Source: Variovorax sp. OV700
GTDB taxonomy: Bacteria > Pseudomonadota > Gammaproteobacteria > Burkholderiales > Burkholderiaceae_C
Reading direction: 5' to 3'
Assembly: GCF_900099805.1 (NCBI RefSeq)
Contig: NZ_FNDR01000004.1
Location: 310,001-374,000 of the forward strand
DNA length: 64,000 bases
The translations under genes and the position numbers were made by a program. Positions 53,231-62,186 of this stretch are shown piece by piece; positions within the stretch are counted from its first letter, which is position 1, and every line of letters starts with the position of its first letter. A model generated the notes under the pieces. That model was not told where the DNA came from and did no database searches. It saw only the letters and a list, made by a program, of their open reading frames with translations.

Positions 53231-53946
53231 CCGAAGAAAGCAACAACCAGAACGGCGACAAGCCCGAAAGCACGGTACTGCGCCGCGCGCTCGCCGTGGT
53301 CGCGGGCAAGCTGATCATCGGTGCGGCCGGTTTGCTGACGGGTGTGCGCGCCATCTGGAGCGGCACCACGCCCAAGGCCGAGCAGACGCTGTACTTTGCC
53401 AACCACACGAGCCACGGCGACTTCGTGCTGCTATGGGCCACGCTGCCGCCCGACCTGCGCGCGCTGACGCGGCCGGTGGCCGGGCAGGACTACTGGATGG
53501 CCTCCAAGGTGCGCCAGTTCATCGGCGCCGACGTGTTCAACGCGCTCATGATCCGGCGCGACGGCTCGGGCCAGGGCGGCAACCCGGTGGACCAGATGAA
53601 AGAAGCGCTGGAAGGTGGCGACTCGCTCATCATGTTTCCCGAGGGCACGCGCAACACCGGCGACGAGATCCTGCTGCCGCTCAAGAGCGGCCTCTATCAC
53701 CTCGCGCGCGCCTGCCCCAGCGTGCGGCTGGTGCCGGTGTGGATCGAGAACCTGAAGCGCGTGCTGCCCAAGGGCACGCTGGTGCCGATTCCACTCGCTT
53801 GCACGGTCCGCTTCGGCGCACCCATCCAGCTGGCCGAAGGCGAGGACAAGACCCGCTTCATTGCCCGCGCACGTGCCGCCATGCTCGACCTGCGCCCCGA
53901 ATACGACCGCGTGCCGGAACAAGAAAAAGCAGCGACGACGCCATGA
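53227..53946 (+). CDS. PlsC-type lysophospholipid acyltransferase
   Basis: A 239-residue acyltransferase. It has the catalytic N59-H-TSHG-D65 block and the phosphate-binding FPEGTRN (137-143). An N-terminal hydrophobic helix (about 20-40) anchors it. The start is TTG at 53227, overlapping the previous stop, with AGGAC six bases upstream; no earlier credible start exists in frame. It differs from the plsC at 2748-3494. In the operon it would make phosphatidic acid, the substrate of the following CDP-diacylglycerol synthase. Confidence 0.84.
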   Translation: MTEESNNQNGDKPESTVLRRALAVVAGKLIIGAAGLLTGVRAIWSGTTPKAEQTLYFANHTSHGDFVLLWATLPPDLRALTRPVAGQDYWMASKVRQFIGADVFNALMIRRDGSGQGGNPVDQMKEALEGGDSLIMFPEGTRNTGDEILLPLKSGLYHLARACPSVRLVPVWIENLKRVLPKGTLVPIPLACTVRFGAPIQLAEGEDKTRFIARARAAMLDLRPEYDRVPEQEKAATTP

Positions 53947-54896
53947 ACATTTCGCCCTCGACCCAGACCACGCTGCAACTGTTCGGCGGCGTTGCCGGCG
54001 TGCTGATTCTTGCCTCCACCATTGGCGCGCTGCTCAAGTGGCGCGTGGCGCAGGGCCAGCCCAATTCGGTGATCGACAACCTCAACGCGCGCGTGAATGC
54101 GTGGTGGGTGATGGTGGCGGTGATCGGCATTGCCTTCGCATTCGGCAAGGGCGGCGTGATCGTGCTGTTCTATTTGATCTCGTTCTACGCGCTGCGCGAA
54201 TTCATCAGCCTGGCCTACACGCGGCGCGGCGACCATCATGCGATTGCGGCGGCGTTCTACATCGGGCTGCCGGTGCAGTACTTCCTGGTGTGGATCGACT
54301 GGTACGGGCTCTATTCGATCTTCATTCCGGTCTATGCCTTTCTCGTGTTGCCCATCCTCGCGGCCGTAGGCGGCGACACGCAGCGCTTTCTGGAACGCAC
54401 CTCGAAGATCCAGTGGGGCCTGATGATCTGCGTGTTCTGCATCAGCCACGTGCCCGCACTGCTCACCTTGCAGATCCCGGGCTTCGAAGGCCGCAACCTG
54501 CTTCTGATCGCGTTCCTCGTGATCGTGGTGCAGGGCAGCGACGTGCTGCAGTACGTGTGGGGCAAGCTCTTCGGCAGGCGCAAGGTGGCGCCCGAACTCT
54601 CGCCCTCCAAGACCTGGGAAGGCCTGGTCGGCGGCGTGGCCAGCGCGACCGCCCTGGGCGCCGCGCTCTACTGGGCCACGCCGTTCAACCCCTGGCAGGC
54701 CGCGCTGATGGCACTCACCATCTGCCTCATGGGTTTCTTCGGCGGACTCGTGATGTCGGCCATCAAGCGCGACCGCGGCGTGAAAGACTGGGGCTCGATG
54801 ATCGAGGGCCACGGCGGCATGCTCGACCGGCTCGATTCGGTGATCTTCGCGGCGCCGATCTACTTTCATGCACTGCGCTATTGGTGGGTGCCGTGA
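53943..54896 (+). CDS. ynbB: Phosphatidate cytidylyltransferase (CdsA-type), YnbB-like
   Basis: A 317-residue polytopic membrane enzyme making CDP-diacylglycerol from phosphatidic acid and CTP. The full CdsA signature is present at 272-298: SAIKRDRGVKDWG, then IEGHGGMLDRLDS, including the Lys-Asp and His-Gly-Gly residues that bind Mg and CTP. About eight hydrophobic segments precede it. The ATG overlaps the acyltransferase stop (ATGA). It supplies the activated lipid used by the YnbA-like enzyme at the head of the operon. Confidence 0.85.
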   Translation: MNISPSTQTTLQLFGGVAGVLILASTIGALLKWRVAQGQPNSVIDNLNARVNAWWVMVAVIGIAFAFGKGGVIVLFYLISFYALREFISLAYTRRGDHHAIAAAFYIGLPVQYFLVWIDWYGLYSIFIPVYAFLVLPILAAVGGDTQRFLERTSKIQWGLMICVFCISHVPALLTLQIPGFEGRNLLLIAFLVIVVQGSDVLQYVWGKLFGRRKVAPELSPSKTWEGLVGGVASATALGAALYWATPFNPWQAALMALTICLMGFFGGLVMSAIKRDRGVKDWGSMIEGHGGMLDRLDSVIFAAPIYFHALRYWWVP

Positions 54897-55504
54897 GTGC
54901 GCGCGCCAAGGCGGACAACGCCGTCAAGCGCGTGGCGCACGACATGCCCATTGAATGCAGCACTGCCGCCGTATGGGAGCATTGGCTCAAGCACCAGCAT
55001 GCGAGCGCGGCCGGCGTATGGATTCGCATGGCGAAGAAGGACAGCGGCATTGCGTCGGTCACCCATGCGGAGGCGCTCGAAGTCGCACTGTGCTACGGCT
55101 GGATCGACGGCCAGCTCAAGGCGGAGGACGACAAGCACTTTCTGCGGCGCTTCACTCCGCGCACCGCGCGCAGCACCTGGTCGAAGATCAACCGCGACAA
55201 AGCGCTGAAGCTGATCGACGAAGGCCGCATGCAGCCGGCCGGCCTGGCCGAAGTCGAACGCGCACGTGCCGACGGCCGCTGGGAGGCCGCCTACGACGCC
55301 CAGAGCGTCGCCATCGTGCCGCCCGACCTGCAGGCCGCGCTCGATGCGAATCGCAAGGCGAAGGACTTCTTCGCCAAGCTCGATTCGCACAACCGCTATG
55401 CGGTGCTGTTCCGCACGCAGGGCGCAAAGAAGCCCGAGACGCGCGCGCTCCGCATCGCACGGTTCGTGGAAATGCTCGCCAAGGGCGAGAAGCTCTATCC
55501 CTGA
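54893..55504 (+). CDS. YdeI/OmpD-associated family protein
   Basis: A 203-residue protein of the YdeI (bacteriocin-protection) family. It shows EALEVALCYGWIDGQL, DKHFLRRFTPRTARSTWSKIN and a C-terminal helical RALRIARFVEMLAKGEKLYP, characteristic of the family. YdeI homologues are linked to resistance against antimicrobial peptides, but the mechanism is unknown. The start is GTG, overlapping the ynbB stop (GTGA), so it is co-translated with the lipid operon, which hints at an envelope role. A Met 17 codons on is an alternative start. Confidence 0.83.
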   Translation: MSARAKADNAVKRVAHDMPIECSTAAVWEHWLKHQHASAAGVWIRMAKKDSGIASVTHAEALEVALCYGWIDGQLKAEDDKHFLRRFTPRTARSTWSKINRDKALKLIDEGRMQPAGLAEVERARADGRWEAAYDAQSVAIVPPDLQAALDANRKAKDFFAKLDSHNRYAVLFRTQGAKKPETRALRIARFVEMLAKGEKLYP

Positions 55505-55518
55505 GCGCCGGAAGCCGG

Positions 55519-56091
55519 CTACTTCGCCAGCGCCTTCAACGCCAGCTTGATGCCTTCGCTCACGGTCGCATCTTTCGGCAGCGCCTTGAGCGCCAGCGCC
55601 GCTTCCTTGTCGCTGTACCCTAGTGCGATCAGCGCCTGCAGGATGTCGGCCTGCGCATCGGAAGCCGCATGCGCGGGCATGCCGATGTCGGCGCCCAGCT
55701 TGCCCTTGAGTTCGAGCAGCAGCCGCTCGGCAGTCTTCTTGCCGATGCCCGGGATCTTCACCAGGCGGCCGAGCTCCTGCGTCGTGATCGCCTGCGACAA
55801 CTCGCCCACGCTCATGCCCGAGAGCAGGCCAAGCGCGGTGCGCGGACCCACGCCGGTGATCTTGATGAGCTGGCGAAAAGCCGCACGCTCCTCTGCGGTG
55901 CCGAAACCGTAGAGAATCTGCGCGTCCTCGCGCACCACGAAGTGCGTGAGCAGCGAAACGCGCTCTCCGGTGCCGGGCAGGTTGTAGAACGTGCTCATCG
56001 GCACATCGACCTCGTAGCCGACGCCGTTGCAGTCCACCACCACCTGTGGCGGGTTGCGTTCGGCCAATACGCCGGTGAGTTTGCCTATCAT
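55519..56091 (-). CDS. ruvA: Holliday junction DNA-binding protein RuvA
   Basis: A 190-residue RuvA. Domain I (about 1-63) begins [15 protein letters not shown] with [15 protein letters not shown]. Domain II has two helix-hairpin-helix motifs ([13 protein letters not shown] and [16 protein letters not shown]), and domain III binds RuvB ([19 protein letters not shown]). It forms tetramers on Holliday junctions. It is convergent with the YdeI-like gene and divergent from phoH with starts about 20 bases apart. ruvC and ruvB are not adjacent. Confidence 0.97.
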   Translation of the reverse strand: MIGKLTGVLAERNPPQVVVDCNGVGYEVDVPMSTFYNLPGTGERVSLLTHFVVREDAQILYGFGTAEERAAFRQLIKITGVGPRTALGLLSGMSVGELSQAITTQELGRLVKIPGIGKKTAERLLLELKGKLGADIGMPAHAASDAQADILQALIALGYSDKEAALALKALPKDATVSEGIKLALKALAK

Positions 56092-56111
56092 GGGTGCCCT
56101 TTTTCCTTGAA

Positions 56112-57068
56112 ATGTCCGGCGTGATTCTGCGACACACCTTTACCCCACTGAACAATTCGCGCCTCGGCCACCTGTGCGGACCTCTGGACGCGCACCTGCG
56201 CCGCATCGAGGAAGCGCTGGGCGTGAAGATCGCGCACCGCCACGAGCAGTTCAAGGTCGATGGCCCCAAGGCCCCCGCGCAGCGCGCGATGGACGTGCTG
56301 CAGGCACTGTACGAAATTGCCCAGCGCTCCATCGACCCCGCCGTGGTGCAGCTCACGCTCGCAGGTGACGGTACGATGATCGACGGCGACGAGGATGCGG
56401 CGATGCTCGTCACGCGCCGCGCCGACCTGCGTGCACGCACGCCCATGCAGGCCTTGTATCTCGACAACATCGCCAAGCACGACATCACTTTCGGCATCGG
56501 CCCGGCCGGCACCGGCAAGACCTACCTGGCCGTGGCCTGCGCCGTGGACGCGCTGGAGCGCGCCGCGGTGCAGCGCATCGTGCTCACGCGCCCGGCGGTG
56601 GAAGCTGGCGAGCGGCTCGGCTTCCTCCCGGGCGATCTGACGCAGAAGGTGGACCCTTACCTGCGCCCGCTGTACGACGCGCTCTACGACCTCATGGGCT
56701 ACGACAAAGTGCAGAAGGCCTTCGAGCGCAACGCGCTCGAAATCGCGCCGCTGGCCTTCATGCGCGGGCGCACGCTGAACAACGCCTTCGTCATCCTGGA
56801 CGAGGCGCAAAACACCACGGTCGAGCAGATGAAGATGTTTCTCACGCGCATTGGTTTTGGCGCCAAGGCTGTGGTGACCGGCGACGTGAGCCAGATCGAC
56901 CTGCCCAAGCAGCAGCTGAGCGGCCTGATCGACGCCGAGCGCGTGCTGCGGCGCGTGAACGGCATCGCGATCACGCACTTCACCAGCGCCGACGTGGTGC
57001 GGCATCCACTGGTCGCCAAGATCGTCGATGCTTACGACGGCCAGCGCAAACGTGCGGGAGCGCACTGA
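56112..57068 (+). CDS. phoH: PhoH family ATPase
   Basis: A 318-residue PhoH-like protein. An N-terminal KH-like region ([20 protein letters not shown]) is followed by the P-loop [13 protein letters not shown], the Walker B region [12 protein letters not shown] and the sensor MVTGD-like block [13 protein letters not shown]. PhoH proteins are ATPases linked to RNA metabolism, often beside ybeY. The ATG at 56112 is used; an upstream GTG (56094) would push into the ruvA promoter. It is one base from ybeY. Confidence 0.93.
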   Translation: MSGVILRHTFTPLNNSRLGHLCGPLDAHLRRIEEALGVKIAHRHEQFKVDGPKAPAQRAMDVLQALYEIAQRSIDPAVVQLTLAGDGTMIDGDEDAAMLVTRRADLRARTPMQALYLDNIAKHDITFGIGPAGTGKTYLAVACAVDALERAAVQRIVLTRPAVEAGERLGFLPGDLTQKVDPYLRPLYDALYDLMGYDKVQKAFERNALEIAPLAFMRGRTLNNAFVILDEAQNTTVEQMKMFLTRIGFGAKAVVTGDVSQIDLPKQQLSGLIDAERVLRRVNGIAITHFTSADVVRHPLVAKIVDAYDGQRKRAGAH

Positions 57069-57069
57069 C

Positions 57070-57531
57070 ATGGCACTGGCCCAGCTTTCGCTCTCGCTGC
57101 AGTTCGCGCCGCGCTTCAAGGGCATCGAACGGCACCGTGCCGCGCTGCCGCGCCACAGCGTGGCGCGTTGGATCCGCCATGCGCTCGAATTGGACGGCGA
57201 GATCACGGTGCGCATCGTCGATGCCGAAGAAGGCCAGCGCCTGAATCGCGAATTCCGCGGCAAGGACTACGCCACCAACGTGCTGACCTTTGACTATGCG
57301 CAAAGCCCGATGGTGATGGCCGACCTGGTGCTGTGCGCGCCGGTGGTCGCCAGCGAGGCGAAAGAACTGCGCAAGACGCTGGCCGCGCACTACGCGCACT
57401 TGCTGGTTCACGGCACGCTGCACGCCCAGGGCTGGGACCACGAGACTGGCGAAGCCGACGCCGAGGAAATGGAAGCGCGCGAGATCGAAATCCTGGCGGG
57501 GCTCGGCATCCGCAATCCGTACGGTCGGTAG
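57070..57531 (+). CDS. ybeY: Endoribonuclease YbeY
   Basis: A 153-residue zinc endoribonuclease for 16S rRNA 3' maturation and ribosome quality control. The metal site [11 protein letters not shown] (His-x3-His-x5-His) is intact, as is the conserved Arg in [13 protein letters not shown]. It starts two bases after the phoH stop, the classic phoH-ybeY pair. Its stop TAG directly abuts the ATG of the next gene. Confidence 0.95.
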   Translation: MALAQLSLSLQFAPRFKGIERHRAALPRHSVARWIRHALELDGEITVRIVDAEEGQRLNREFRGKDYATNVLTFDYAQSPMVMADLVLCAPVVASEAKELRKTLAAHYAHLLVHGTLHAQGWDHETGEADAEEMEAREIEILAGLGIRNPYGR

Positions 57532-58152
57532 ATGACTGCGGCCGCGGCACCCGGCATGAGCACCGATCCGTGGCTGGAGCGCTGGCTTGCGCTGATCACC
57601 GAGCGCGCGGGAACGGACCCGGTGCTCGAACTGGGCTGCGGCACCGGCCCCGACAGTGCCGTGCTGGTCGGCGCGGGCCTGCGCGTGGTCGGCATCGAGC
57701 TGTCGAGCGAATCCGTGGCGGCCGCGCGGGCGCGGGTGCCGCATGGCGCGGAGTTTCACTGCGGCGATTTCCGTGATGCGCCCTTTCCGCTGCCTGCGGG
57801 GGACGCGGAAGGCAGCGTGGGTGTGGTGCTCGCGAGCCTGTCGCTGCACTACTTTGCGTGGGACGAAACGCTTGCCCTGGCCCGGCGGATCCACGGCGTG
57901 CTGCGACCGGGCGGCGTGCTGCTGTGCCGGTTGAATTCGGTGAACGACATCCAGCACGGCGCCAGCGGCCCACCGCCGGAGGGGAAGGATTCCTTCTATC
58001 TGGTGGATGGCGTGCCCAAGCGATTTTTCCACCGTGCCGCGGTGGAACGGCTCTTTGCCGACGGCTGGCGCATGCTGCACCTGGAGGAACTCACGGTGCA
58101 TCGCTACGAGCAGCCGAAAGTGCTCTGGGAAGCCGTGCTCGAGCGCAACTGA
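57532..58152 (+). CDS. Class I SAM-dependent methyltransferase
   Basis: A 206-residue methyltransferase with motif I VLELGCGTGPDSAVL, the acidic end of strand 2 (VVGIELS), motif II-like GDFRDAPFP and a post-I loop VVLASLSLHYF. Substrate unknown. It follows ybeY with no gap, so it is probably co-transcribed. The Trp/Tyr-rich C-terminus (DGVPKRFFHRAAVERLF) is like small-molecule methyltransferases rather than rRNA enzymes. It lies eight bases from the convergent dtd. Confidence 0.83.
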   Translation: MTAAAAPGMSTDPWLERWLALITERAGTDPVLELGCGTGPDSAVLVGAGLRVVGIELSSESVAAARARVPHGAEFHCGDFRDAPFPLPAGDAEGSVGVVLASLSLHYFAWDETLALARRIHGVLRPGGVLLCRLNSVNDIQHGASGPPPEGKDSFYLVDGVPKRFFHRAAVERLFADGWRMLHLEELTVHRYEQPKVLWEAVLERN

Positions 58153-58160
58153 AGGCGGCG

Positions 58161-58604
58161 CTACGCCAGCATCTGCAGCGGAATGGTCACGGGTCCGTCG
58201 TTGACCAAGTGCACCTGCATGTCGGCGCCGAACTCGCCCGTGGCCACCACGGGGTGCGCGGCACGGGCTTGCGCCACGAAGTACTCGTAGAGCCGCCGCC
58301 CTTCGTCGGGCGCCGCTGCCTGCGTGAAGCTGGGTCGGTTGCCGCCGCTCACGTCCGCCGCCAACGTGAACTGGCTCACCACGAGCAGCCCGCCGCCGAC
58401 GTCCTGCACGCTGCGATTCATCTTGCCCGCGTCGTCCGAAAAGATGCGCAGCTTCAACAGCTTTGCGAGCATGCGGTCGGCCAGCGCATCCACATCGCCG
58501 CGCTCGGCGCAGAGCAGGACCAGCAGGCCGGCATCGATGGCACCCACGGTCTGGCCTGCAATGTCGACACGCGCGCTGGCCACGCGCTGGACCACGGCCT
58601 TCAT
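58161..58604 (-). CDS. dtd: D-aminoacyl-tRNA deacylase
   Basis: A 147-residue enzyme that hydrolyses D-aminoacyl-tRNA (and Gly-tRNA-Ala), preventing D-amino acid incorporation. It starts [15 protein letters not shown] and shows [21 protein letters not shown] and the C-terminal [15 protein letters not shown], with the cross-subunit Gly-Pro (here NDGPV). The ATG overlaps the stop of the CDF gene (ATGA). Confidence 0.95.
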   Translation of the reverse strand: MKAVVQRVASARVDIAGQTVGAIDAGLLVLLCAERGDVDALADRMLAKLLKLRIFSDDAGKMNRSVQDVGGGLLVVSQFTLAADVSGGNRPSFTQAAAPDEGRRLYEYFVAQARAAHPVVATGEFGADMQVHLVNDGPVTIPLQMLA

Positions 58605-59512
58605 GCCTGTTCCTCCATCTGGGTGGCGCGGGCTTCCATGCCCAGCGGCAGCAACTGGATGGTCACGCGCAATCCGGGCACGGCATCCATCAACGTCTGC
58701 TCGAGTTCGTCGCGCAGGGCCGCGGCGTGCTGCAGCGTCCAGTCGCCCGGCACATGCATGTGCAGGTCGGCAAAGCGGCGCTGGCCCGCGCGCCGCGTCA
58801 CCATGTCGTCGAAGCGCACGCGCGCGCCTTCGGGCAGGCGCGCGGCAAACTGGTCGAGCGTGGTGCGCAGCGTGGCGATGGTCTCGGGGTCGAGGGCTTC
58901 GTCCATCAGCCCTTGCGAGGAGCGCCACACAAGCCTGACGCCTTCGCGCACGATGTTGAGCGCCACGCCGATGGCCAGCAGCGGGTCGAGCCAGAGCCAT
59001 CCGCTGAAATGCACGGCCACGATGCCGACCACCACCCCCGCGGAAGTCCATACGTCGGTCATGAGATGCCGCGCATCGGCTTCCAATGCAATCGACCGGT
59101 GCGTTCGCGCCGCGCGGAACAACGCGAAGGCAAGTGCCGCATTGAAGCCCGAACTGACCACCGAAAGTCCCAACCCCCAGCCCAGTTGCTCGAGGGGCTC
59201 GGGGGCAAGCAGCCGTTGCACGGACACCCAGAGAATGGCCGCTGCGGCGCCTACGATCAGGATGCCTTCGAAACCCGAAGAGAAGTATTCGGCCTTGTGG
59301 TGGCCGTAGGGATGATCTTCGTCGGCCGGCCGCGCTGCGATGGTGACCATGGCCAGCGCGAACATGGCGCTGGCAAGATTGACGAACGACTCCATGGCGT
59401 CCGAGATCAACCCCATCGAGTTGGTCACGTAGCCCGCCAGTCCCTTGAGCAAAATCGTGACGAGGGCAACGACAACGGAAACGCGAAGCAGCGTCTGGGG
59501 CGTAAGGATCAT
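58601..59512 (-). CDS. CDF-family cation efflux transporter
   Basis: A 303-residue cation diffusion facilitator. Helix 2 holds [15 protein letters not shown] and helix 5 holds [15 protein letters not shown], the Asp/His metal-binding pairs. It has the [16 protein letters not shown] loop and a C-terminal cytoplasmic metal-binding domain ([18 protein letters not shown]). Unlike the transporter at 46891 it lacks a His-rich loop. FieF-like substrates (Fe2+, Zn2+) are possible. It is translationally coupled to dtd and divergent from the FecR gene. Confidence 0.86.
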   Translation of the reverse strand: MILTPQTLLRVSVVVALVTILLKGLAGYVTNSMGLISDAMESFVNLASAMFALAMVTIAARPADEDHPYGHHKAEYFSSGFEGILIVGAAAAILWVSVQRLLAPEPLEQLGWGLGLSVVSSGFNAALAFALFRAARTHRSIALEADARHLMTDVWTSAGVVVGIVAVHFSGWLWLDPLLAIGVALNIVREGVRLVWRSSQGLMDEALDPETIATLRTTLDQFAARLPEGARVRFDDMVTRRAGQRRFADLHMHVPGDWTLQHAAALRDELEQTLMDAVPGLRVTIQLLPLGMEARATQMEEQA

Positions 59513-59660
59513 GCGCGGCGAAAATCGTCAAGCGATAAAGACAGCAGAAATGAGGCAAAAGGCCGCATCCGCCCGTTGGATTATCTGGGGTAGGCTCTAT
59601 AGGCAACGGGCTCGATTTAATATTTGTCTCACCGCGAGACATTCGCAGAGGGGTGATGTG

Positions 59661-60152
59661 ATGAAAAAATTCTTGAGCGTCCTGGGAGGGCTCGCCTTGT
59701 GTGGCGCAGCGGCACTCGCCCAAGCACAGAGTTCCTCGAGCGCGCCAAATGCCAAGCCGATCGCCGAGCCCCAGGCGGGCTTCGTCAAGTCGGTGCGCGG
59801 CAACGTGCAATTGCTCAGCGCCGCCGGCACGAGCCGAACGGCCAGTGCTGGTGATGCGCTGGCCGCGGTCGATCGCATCGTGACAGGTCCCGATTCATCC
59901 GCCTCCGTGGTCTTGCGCGACGACACGACCCTGATGGTCGGGCCCTCTTCGCGGCTGGACTTGAAGGAATTCCATTTCAATTCCACCACGCATGAAGGTG
60001 GCGTGCTCGTCTCATTGTTGCGCGGCTCGATGCGGATGATCACCGGGCTGATCGGCAAGACCAACCCCGACGCGATTCGCGTGGAAACGCAAACCGCCAC
60101 GATCGGCATCCGCGGCACCGATTTCATCGTGCAGGCCGACGGCCAGCCATGA
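59661..60152 (+). CDS. FecR-domain periplasmic protein
   Basis: A 163-residue exported protein. A signal peptide ([21 protein letters not shown]) leads to a FecR domain: [48 protein letters not shown], and [11 protein letters not shown] near the end. These domains form beta-helical sensor or scaffold modules. No FecI sigma factor or TonB receptor is adjacent; it pairs instead with an OmpA-like lipoprotein (ATGA overlap). A GAGGGG site precedes the ATG. Confidence 0.85.
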   Translation: MKKFLSVLGGLALCGAAALAQAQSSSSAPNAKPIAEPQAGFVKSVRGNVQLLSAAGTSRTASAGDALAAVDRIVTGPDSSASVVLRDDTTLMVGPSSRLDLKEFHFNSTTHEGGVLVSLLRGSMRMITGLIGKTNPDAIRVETQTATIGIRGTDFIVQADGQP

Positions 60153-60763
60153 GCCGGTTGAAATCCCGCGCCCTCCCCTCCCTTGCCGTGCTGATCACGG
60201 CGCTGCTTGCCGCCTGCTCGACGCCGGGCACCCGTGTGGTGCTGCTGCCGCAGGCGGATGGCAAGCCTTCCGCCGTGACGGTTCGCATGAAGGATGGCGA
60301 AGAAACTCTCTCCAAGCCCTACCAGCGTGCCACGGCCGCGGTCGGCGCTTCCGGCGCTCCGGTGGTTGACCAGGCCGATCCAGCCAAGGTGCAAGCCGAG
60401 CACAAGGTCCTGTTCGATATGCAACCGCCTCCGCCGCAGCGCTACACGGTGTATTTCGACGTGGGCGGCACCCGGCTCACGCCGGCGTCGCAACAGGTCA
60501 TGAACGAAGCGCTGGTTGCGGCGCAGACCCGCAGCGGCAGCGACATCGTGGTGACCGGGCACACCGACACCAAGGGCGCGCTCGAGCAGAACGACATGCT
60601 TTCGCAGCGCCGTGCGCAAGAAGTGGCGCAACTCTTCGTGGAGCGGCAGTTTCCTTCCAAGCGCATCGAGGCCGTCGGCCGGGGCGAGCGCGAACTCGCC
60701 GTTCCCACCGCCGACGAAGTGGACGAACCGCGCAACCGGCGCGTCACCATCGAAGTCCGGTGA
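60149..60763 (+). CDS. OmpA-family peptidoglycan-binding lipoprotein
   Basis: A 204-residue lipoprotein. The lipobox LLAAC (Cys about residue 23) ends a short signal peptide. A linker of about 75 residues precedes an OmpA C-terminal domain: YTVYFDVGGTRLTPAS, VTGHTDTKGALEQNDMLSQRRA and GRGERELAVPTADEVDEPRN, with the Asp and Arg that bind diaminopimelate. It would tie the outer membrane to peptidoglycan. It overlaps the FecR gene by four bases. Confidence 0.88.
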   Translation: MSRLKSRALPSLAVLITALLAACSTPGTRVVLLPQADGKPSAVTVRMKDGEETLSKPYQRATAAVGASGAPVVDQADPAKVQAEHKVLFDMQPPPPQRYTVYFDVGGTRLTPASQQVMNEALVAAQTRSGSDIVVTGHTDTKGALEQNDMLSQRRAQEVAQLFVERQFPSKRIEAVGRGERELAVPTADEVDEPRNRRVTIEVR

Positions 60764-60796
60764 AGTTCGGGGCGCTGCCGCGCTCCGCTCCCTCCG

Positions 60797-62029
60797 TCAG
60801 CTCAGGGTCACGCGCGCAAACTTGCGCTTGCCGACCTGCACCACATAGCGGCCTGCGGGCAGCTTGAGCGCCTTGTCGCCGATCACCACGGAGTCGACGC
60901 GCACGCCGCCCCCGTCGATCAGCCGGTTGCCCTCGGAAGTCGAGGGCGCCAGCCCTGCTTGCTTGAGCAACTGCGCAATGCCCAGCGGCGCGCCCTCCAG
61001 CGACACCTCGGGAATGTCGTCGGGCACACCGCCCTTGCTGCGGTTGATGAAATCCTGCTCGGCCGTCTCGGCAGCCGCCGCGCTGTGGAAGCGCGCGGTG
61101 ATTTCCTTGGCCAGCGCCACCTTCGCGTCCTTGGGATTGCGGCCGGCAGCGATTTCCGCTTTCAACGCCTCGATCCGTTCCATCGACTGGAAGCTCAGCA
61201 GCGTGTACCAGCGCCACATCAGCTCGTCGGAGATCGACAGCACCTTGGCGAACATGGTGTTGGCGTCTTCGCTGATGCCGATGTAGTTGTTCTTGCTCTT
61301 GGACATCTTCTCGACGCCGTCGAGCCCCTCCAGCAGCGGCATAGTCAGTATGCACTGCGGCTCTTGGCCATACTCTTGCTGGAGATGCCGGCCGACGAGC
61401 AAGTTGAACTTCTGGTCGGTTCCGCCCAGTTCGAGGTCGCTCTTCAAGGCCACTGAGTCGTAGCCCTGCATCAGCGGGTAGAGGAATTCGTGCACCGAGA
61501 TCGACTGGCCGGCCTTGAAGCGCTTGTTGAAGTCGTCGCGCTCCATCATCCGCGCGACCGTGTACTTGGCGGCCAGCTGGATCATGCCGCGGGCGCCCAG
61601 CGGGTCGCTCCACTCGGAGTTGTAGCGAATCTCGGTCTTTTCGGGGTCCAGCACCAGGCTGGCCTGCCGGTAGTAGGTCTGGGCGTTGGCTTCGATCTGC
61701 TCCCGGGTCAGCGGCGGGCGGGTGCTGTTGCGGCCCGAGGGATCGCCGATGGTGGTCGTGAAGTCCCCGATCAGGAAAATGACCCGGTGCCCGAGATCCT
61801 GCAACTGCCGCATCTTGTTGAGAACAACCGTATGGCCGATGTGGATATCCGGGGCCGTCGGATCGAGCCCCAATTTAATGCGCAGCGGCGTCCCGGTGGC
61901 TTCCGAGCGCTGAAGCTTGCGCACCCACTCGTCCTGGGGCAGCAGTTCGTCGGTGCCCCGGAGGGATATTTCGAGCGCTCGTCTTACACCATTTGACAGA
62001 CTAGCGGATGTAACAGATTCGGCGTTCAT
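60797..62029 (-). CDS. tyrS: Tyrosyl-tRNA synthetase
   Basis: A 410-residue class I synthetase. The HIGH signature is in [16 protein letters not shown], the KMSKS loop is KMSKSKNN, and the C-terminal S4 RNA-binding domain runs from about residue 345 ([22 protein letters not shown]). It is the TyrS type starting at [13 protein letters not shown]. The start is an ATG at 62029, divergent from the M23 peptidase gene. Confidence 0.97.
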   Translation of the reverse strand: MNAESVTSASLSNGVRRALEISLRGTDELLPQDEWVRKLQRSEATGTPLRIKLGLDPTAPDIHIGHTVVLNKMRQLQDLGHRVIFLIGDFTTTIGDPSGRNSTRPPLTREQIEANAQTYYRQASLVLDPEKTEIRYNSEWSDPLGARGMIQLAAKYTVARMMERDDFNKRFKAGQSISVHEFLYPLMQGYDSVALKSDLELGGTDQKFNLLVGRHLQQEYGQEPQCILTMPLLEGLDGVEKMSKSKNNYIGISEDANTMFAKVLSISDELMWRWYTLLSFQSMERIEALKAEIAAGRNPKDAKVALAKEITARFHSAAAAETAEQDFINRSKGGVPDDIPEVSLEGAPLGIAQLLKQAGLAPSTSEGNRLIDGGGVRVDSVVIGDKALKLPAGRYVVQVGKRKFARVTLS

Positions 62030-62082
62030 AGGCTTTTTGGCTGATTTTCAGGTTGCCGAAGTTATACTCAGCCCGACCTTTC

Positions 62083-62111
62083 AAGCGCCGGATTCTAAGC
62101 GGCGCTTTTTT
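62083..62111 (+). terminator. Terminator-like hairpin in the leader of the M23 gene
   Basis: AAGCGCC (62083-62089) pairs perfectly with GGCGCTT (62101-62107), and a T-run TTTTTT follows (62106-62111). A TATACT element lies just upstream (62063-62068). The hairpin is about 75 bases before the TTG start of the M23 peptidase on the same strand. It could be an attenuator or an end for a short transcript. The reverse strand lacks a T-run. Confidence 0.55.
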
Positions 62112-62186
62112 CCGCACCGTCCTGCCGCCCCGTCCGCCCCGGGCTTTGCAGCGCGGATTTGCAGAACCTGAGCTGGAATTCAAAGT

